From positions 1 through 14,683 of the forward strand of contig PWGY01000053.1 of assembly GCA_003554665.1 (NCBI GenBank): 14,683 bases of DNA, written 5' to 3'. The translations under genes were made by a program, and so were the position numbers. Below, piece after piece: positions 13,313 to 14,683 of the stretch; positions within the stretch are counted from its first letter, which is position 1, and each line of letters begins with the position of its first letter. The notes under the pieces are model-generated. The model saw only the letters and a program-made list of their open reading frames with translations, ran no database searches and was not told where the DNA came from. The DNA is from Bacteroidales bacterium. GTDB taxonomy: Bacteria > Bacteroidota > Bacteroidia > Bacteroidales > UBA7960.

Positions 13313-14683
13313 GAAGCCTTTGATCTTAAAAGAATTATCCATCAGGAAAATGCCTGGTTTCCCCTCCGGCATGGTTCCTTATGAGGATTTCGCCGACCAT
13401 ATCAACATCGTTACCGGGCCGAATGCCTCAGGAAAAAGCTCCACCGCCAACCTGATCATGGAATTGATCTGGCAGGATCCGGAAGGAAACATTGAAGCCA
13501 CAGGTCATTTTCGCATTGACAACGAACCCTGGCGAATACATACAGACCGTTTTCAGACCAGAACAGAACGAAACGGGGTTCCGGACGAACTGACCGGTCT
13601 CCCTCCATCGGAATCACGGGCACACTATATGCTCGCATTGCATGAGTTGGTCAATGCTGAAGACAAAGACCTGGCCAGGGAGATCGCGAAGGAAGCCATC
13701 GGCGGATATGACCCTGAAAAAGCAAGCCGGATACTGGATTACTCTGATAAAATTCGAAATAAAGGCAGCAGGGAATATACCGATTACAGCGAGGCGGAGA
13801 AACACTACAGGGAAATATTTCAACAACAGCAGCGACTCAAAAAGGAAGAAGAAACCCTTGACGCCCTCAGCAGAGATAAGGAACAGGCAGAAGAAGCAGC
13901 CCGCTTGCGCAACCTGTATGACCTGACCCGGGGATTTCTGGAAGCCCGCCAGGCGGTTGCAGTCAGGGGCCATGACCTGGATCGCTTCCCTGCCGGCGTG
14001 GAAAAAGTTTCCGGTGATGAGTTCTCCATGATCACAGAGCTGGAGGAGGAAATTGAAAAAGCAAGCCGGCAAATTGAACAGGCTAAAATAGCCATCGAAA
14101 ACAGCCGCCTGGAAATTGCTTCACTGAATCTGCCTTCTGAAGAAGTTGATGAAGGATATATTGAAGCCCTTGAAGGAAAAACTGCAGAACTTGCTGATTA
14201 TGAAAAACAAATCAGTGAACTGGGCAACGACCTGAAAGAAGTGGAAGCCAGTACCCTGGCTGCACTGAAAGCCATTGACCCAAACCTGAACACTGAAACC
14301 TGGGAAGGGCTTGAACTGGATGATGTACAGGAGCTTGATGAATACCTGGAGAGTGCCGGAAAACTTTCCGGCCGAAAACAATTTCTGGAAGATGAGATTG
14401 GTGAACTGGAAAGCAGTATTTCCCGGAATTCGTCCCACAACCCTGAAACAATCATGTCGGGAATAAGCACACTTGGCAACTGGCTGCAGGAATCCCAAAG
14501 CCACAGCGGAGTGCCGGTAAAATGGGTCATTATTCCGGCAGCTGCAGGAGCCTTTACTGCCATTGCCACACTGATTGCAGGGATGTACGGTCTGTCAGGC
14601 ATATTTTTGGTATTGGTGCTGACTTATTACGCAATGAAGATGCGGCCGGCTTCCGGAAACAGGATTCGGGAAAGAGATTATGC
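13305..14683 (+). CDS. YhaN/SbcC-like coiled-coil ATPase, cut by the window edge
   Basis: The frame is open from ATG 13305 to the last base, giving 459 complete codons without a stop; the C-terminal half is outside. The N-terminus is an ABC/Rad50-type ATPase lobe with Walker A GPNASGKS at 38-45, after LKELSIRKMPGF and HINIVTGPN. YMLALHELVNAEDKDLAREI follows, then long charged coiled coil from about 165. Residues about 408-445 hold two hydrophobic segments (WVIIPAAAGAFTAIATLIAG and GIFLVLVLTYY) separated by a short turn: a membrane hairpin inside the coiled coil, a trait I recall from YhaN-type proteins and not from classical SbcC. The signature motif, Walker B and any zinc hook cannot be seen. 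With the upstream nuclease it should form an end-processing complex, possibly at the membrane. Confidence 0.88.
   Translation, partial: MDKKPLILKELSIRKMPGFPSGMVPYEDFADHINIVTGPNASGKSSTANLIMELIWQDPEGNIEATGHFRIDNEPWRIHTDRFQTRTERNGVPDELTGLPPSESRAHYMLALHELVNAEDKDLAREIAKEAIGGYDPEKASRILDYSDKIRNKGSREYTDYSEAEKHYREIFQQQQRLKKEEETLDALSRDKEQAEEAARLRNLYDLTRGFLEARQAVAVRGHDLDRFPAGVEKVSGDEFSMITELEEEIEKASRQIEQAKIAIENSRLEIASLNLPSEEVDEGYIEALEGKTAELADYEKQISELGNDLKEVEASTLAALKAIDPNLNTETWEGLELDDVQELDEYLESAGKLSGRKQFLEDEIGELESSISRNSSHNPETIMSGISTLGNWLQESQSHSGVPVKWVIIPAAAGAFTAIATLIAGMYGLSGIFLVLVLTYYAMKMRPASGNRIRERDY

Noticed and set aside
13614..14072. 152-codon minus-strand open frame
   Set aside because: It is antisense to the YhaN-like ATPase, whose frame is continuous through this stretch with Walker A and coiled coil.
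1..14683. CRISPR array, insertion sequence, prophage or toxin-antitoxin module
   Set aside because: There are no regularly spaced repeats, transposase or integrase motifs, terminal inverted repeats or small paired toxin-like genes.

Overview
The window looks like chromosomal DNA from a member of the Bacteroidota; the order cannot be settled from sequence alone. The evidence is: several promoters of the Bacteroidota type (TTTG or TTG near -33 and TAnnTTTG near -7) in place of E. coli-type boxes, few clear Shine-Dalgarno sites, a linked small coiled-coil gene, zapA, 6S RNA and rny, and a lipoprotein serpin. No phage, insertion sequence, integrase or CRISPR array is visible.

Bases 1-10550 are read almost entirely from the minus strand. 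In transcription order this part holds: thioredoxin reductase trxB (10550-9612); two tandem 624-residue 7TM-PAS-HisKA_2 sensor kinases (9558-7684 and 7672-5798); a 95-residue coiled-coil gene with zapA (5627-5029); a 6S RNA with a terminal helix and poly-T end (about 5009-4801); rny for ribonuclease Y (4773-3214) with a strong terminator; a secreted TlpA-like thioredoxin and a secreted redoxin (2956-1821); a LolD/MacB-like ABC ATPase and a PduO-type cobalamin adenosyltransferase (1516-152); and tRNA-Pro(GGG) (92-19) with its own near-perfect promoter.

Bases 10702-14683 are read from the plus strand, divergently from trxB. A predicted lipoprotein serpin with a textbook inhibitory hinge is followed by an SbcD/YhaO-like nuclease and a YhaN-like coiled-coil ATPase that runs off the right edge. 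The last two overlap by 8 bases and very probably form one DNA-repair complex.

Most genes are ordinary housekeeping. The points most worth a second look are: the second sensor kinase, which has lost the ATP-binding N-box asparagine and the G1 box while its neighbour keeps both; the serpin, with a predicted Arg-Lys/Ser cleavage site and an apparently periplasmic address; the 6S RNA at the zapA-rny junction; a 13-base element repeated upstream of three unrelated minus-strand genes; and the membrane hairpin inside the coiled coil of the YhaN-like ATPase. I did not find a clearly new multi-gene system.
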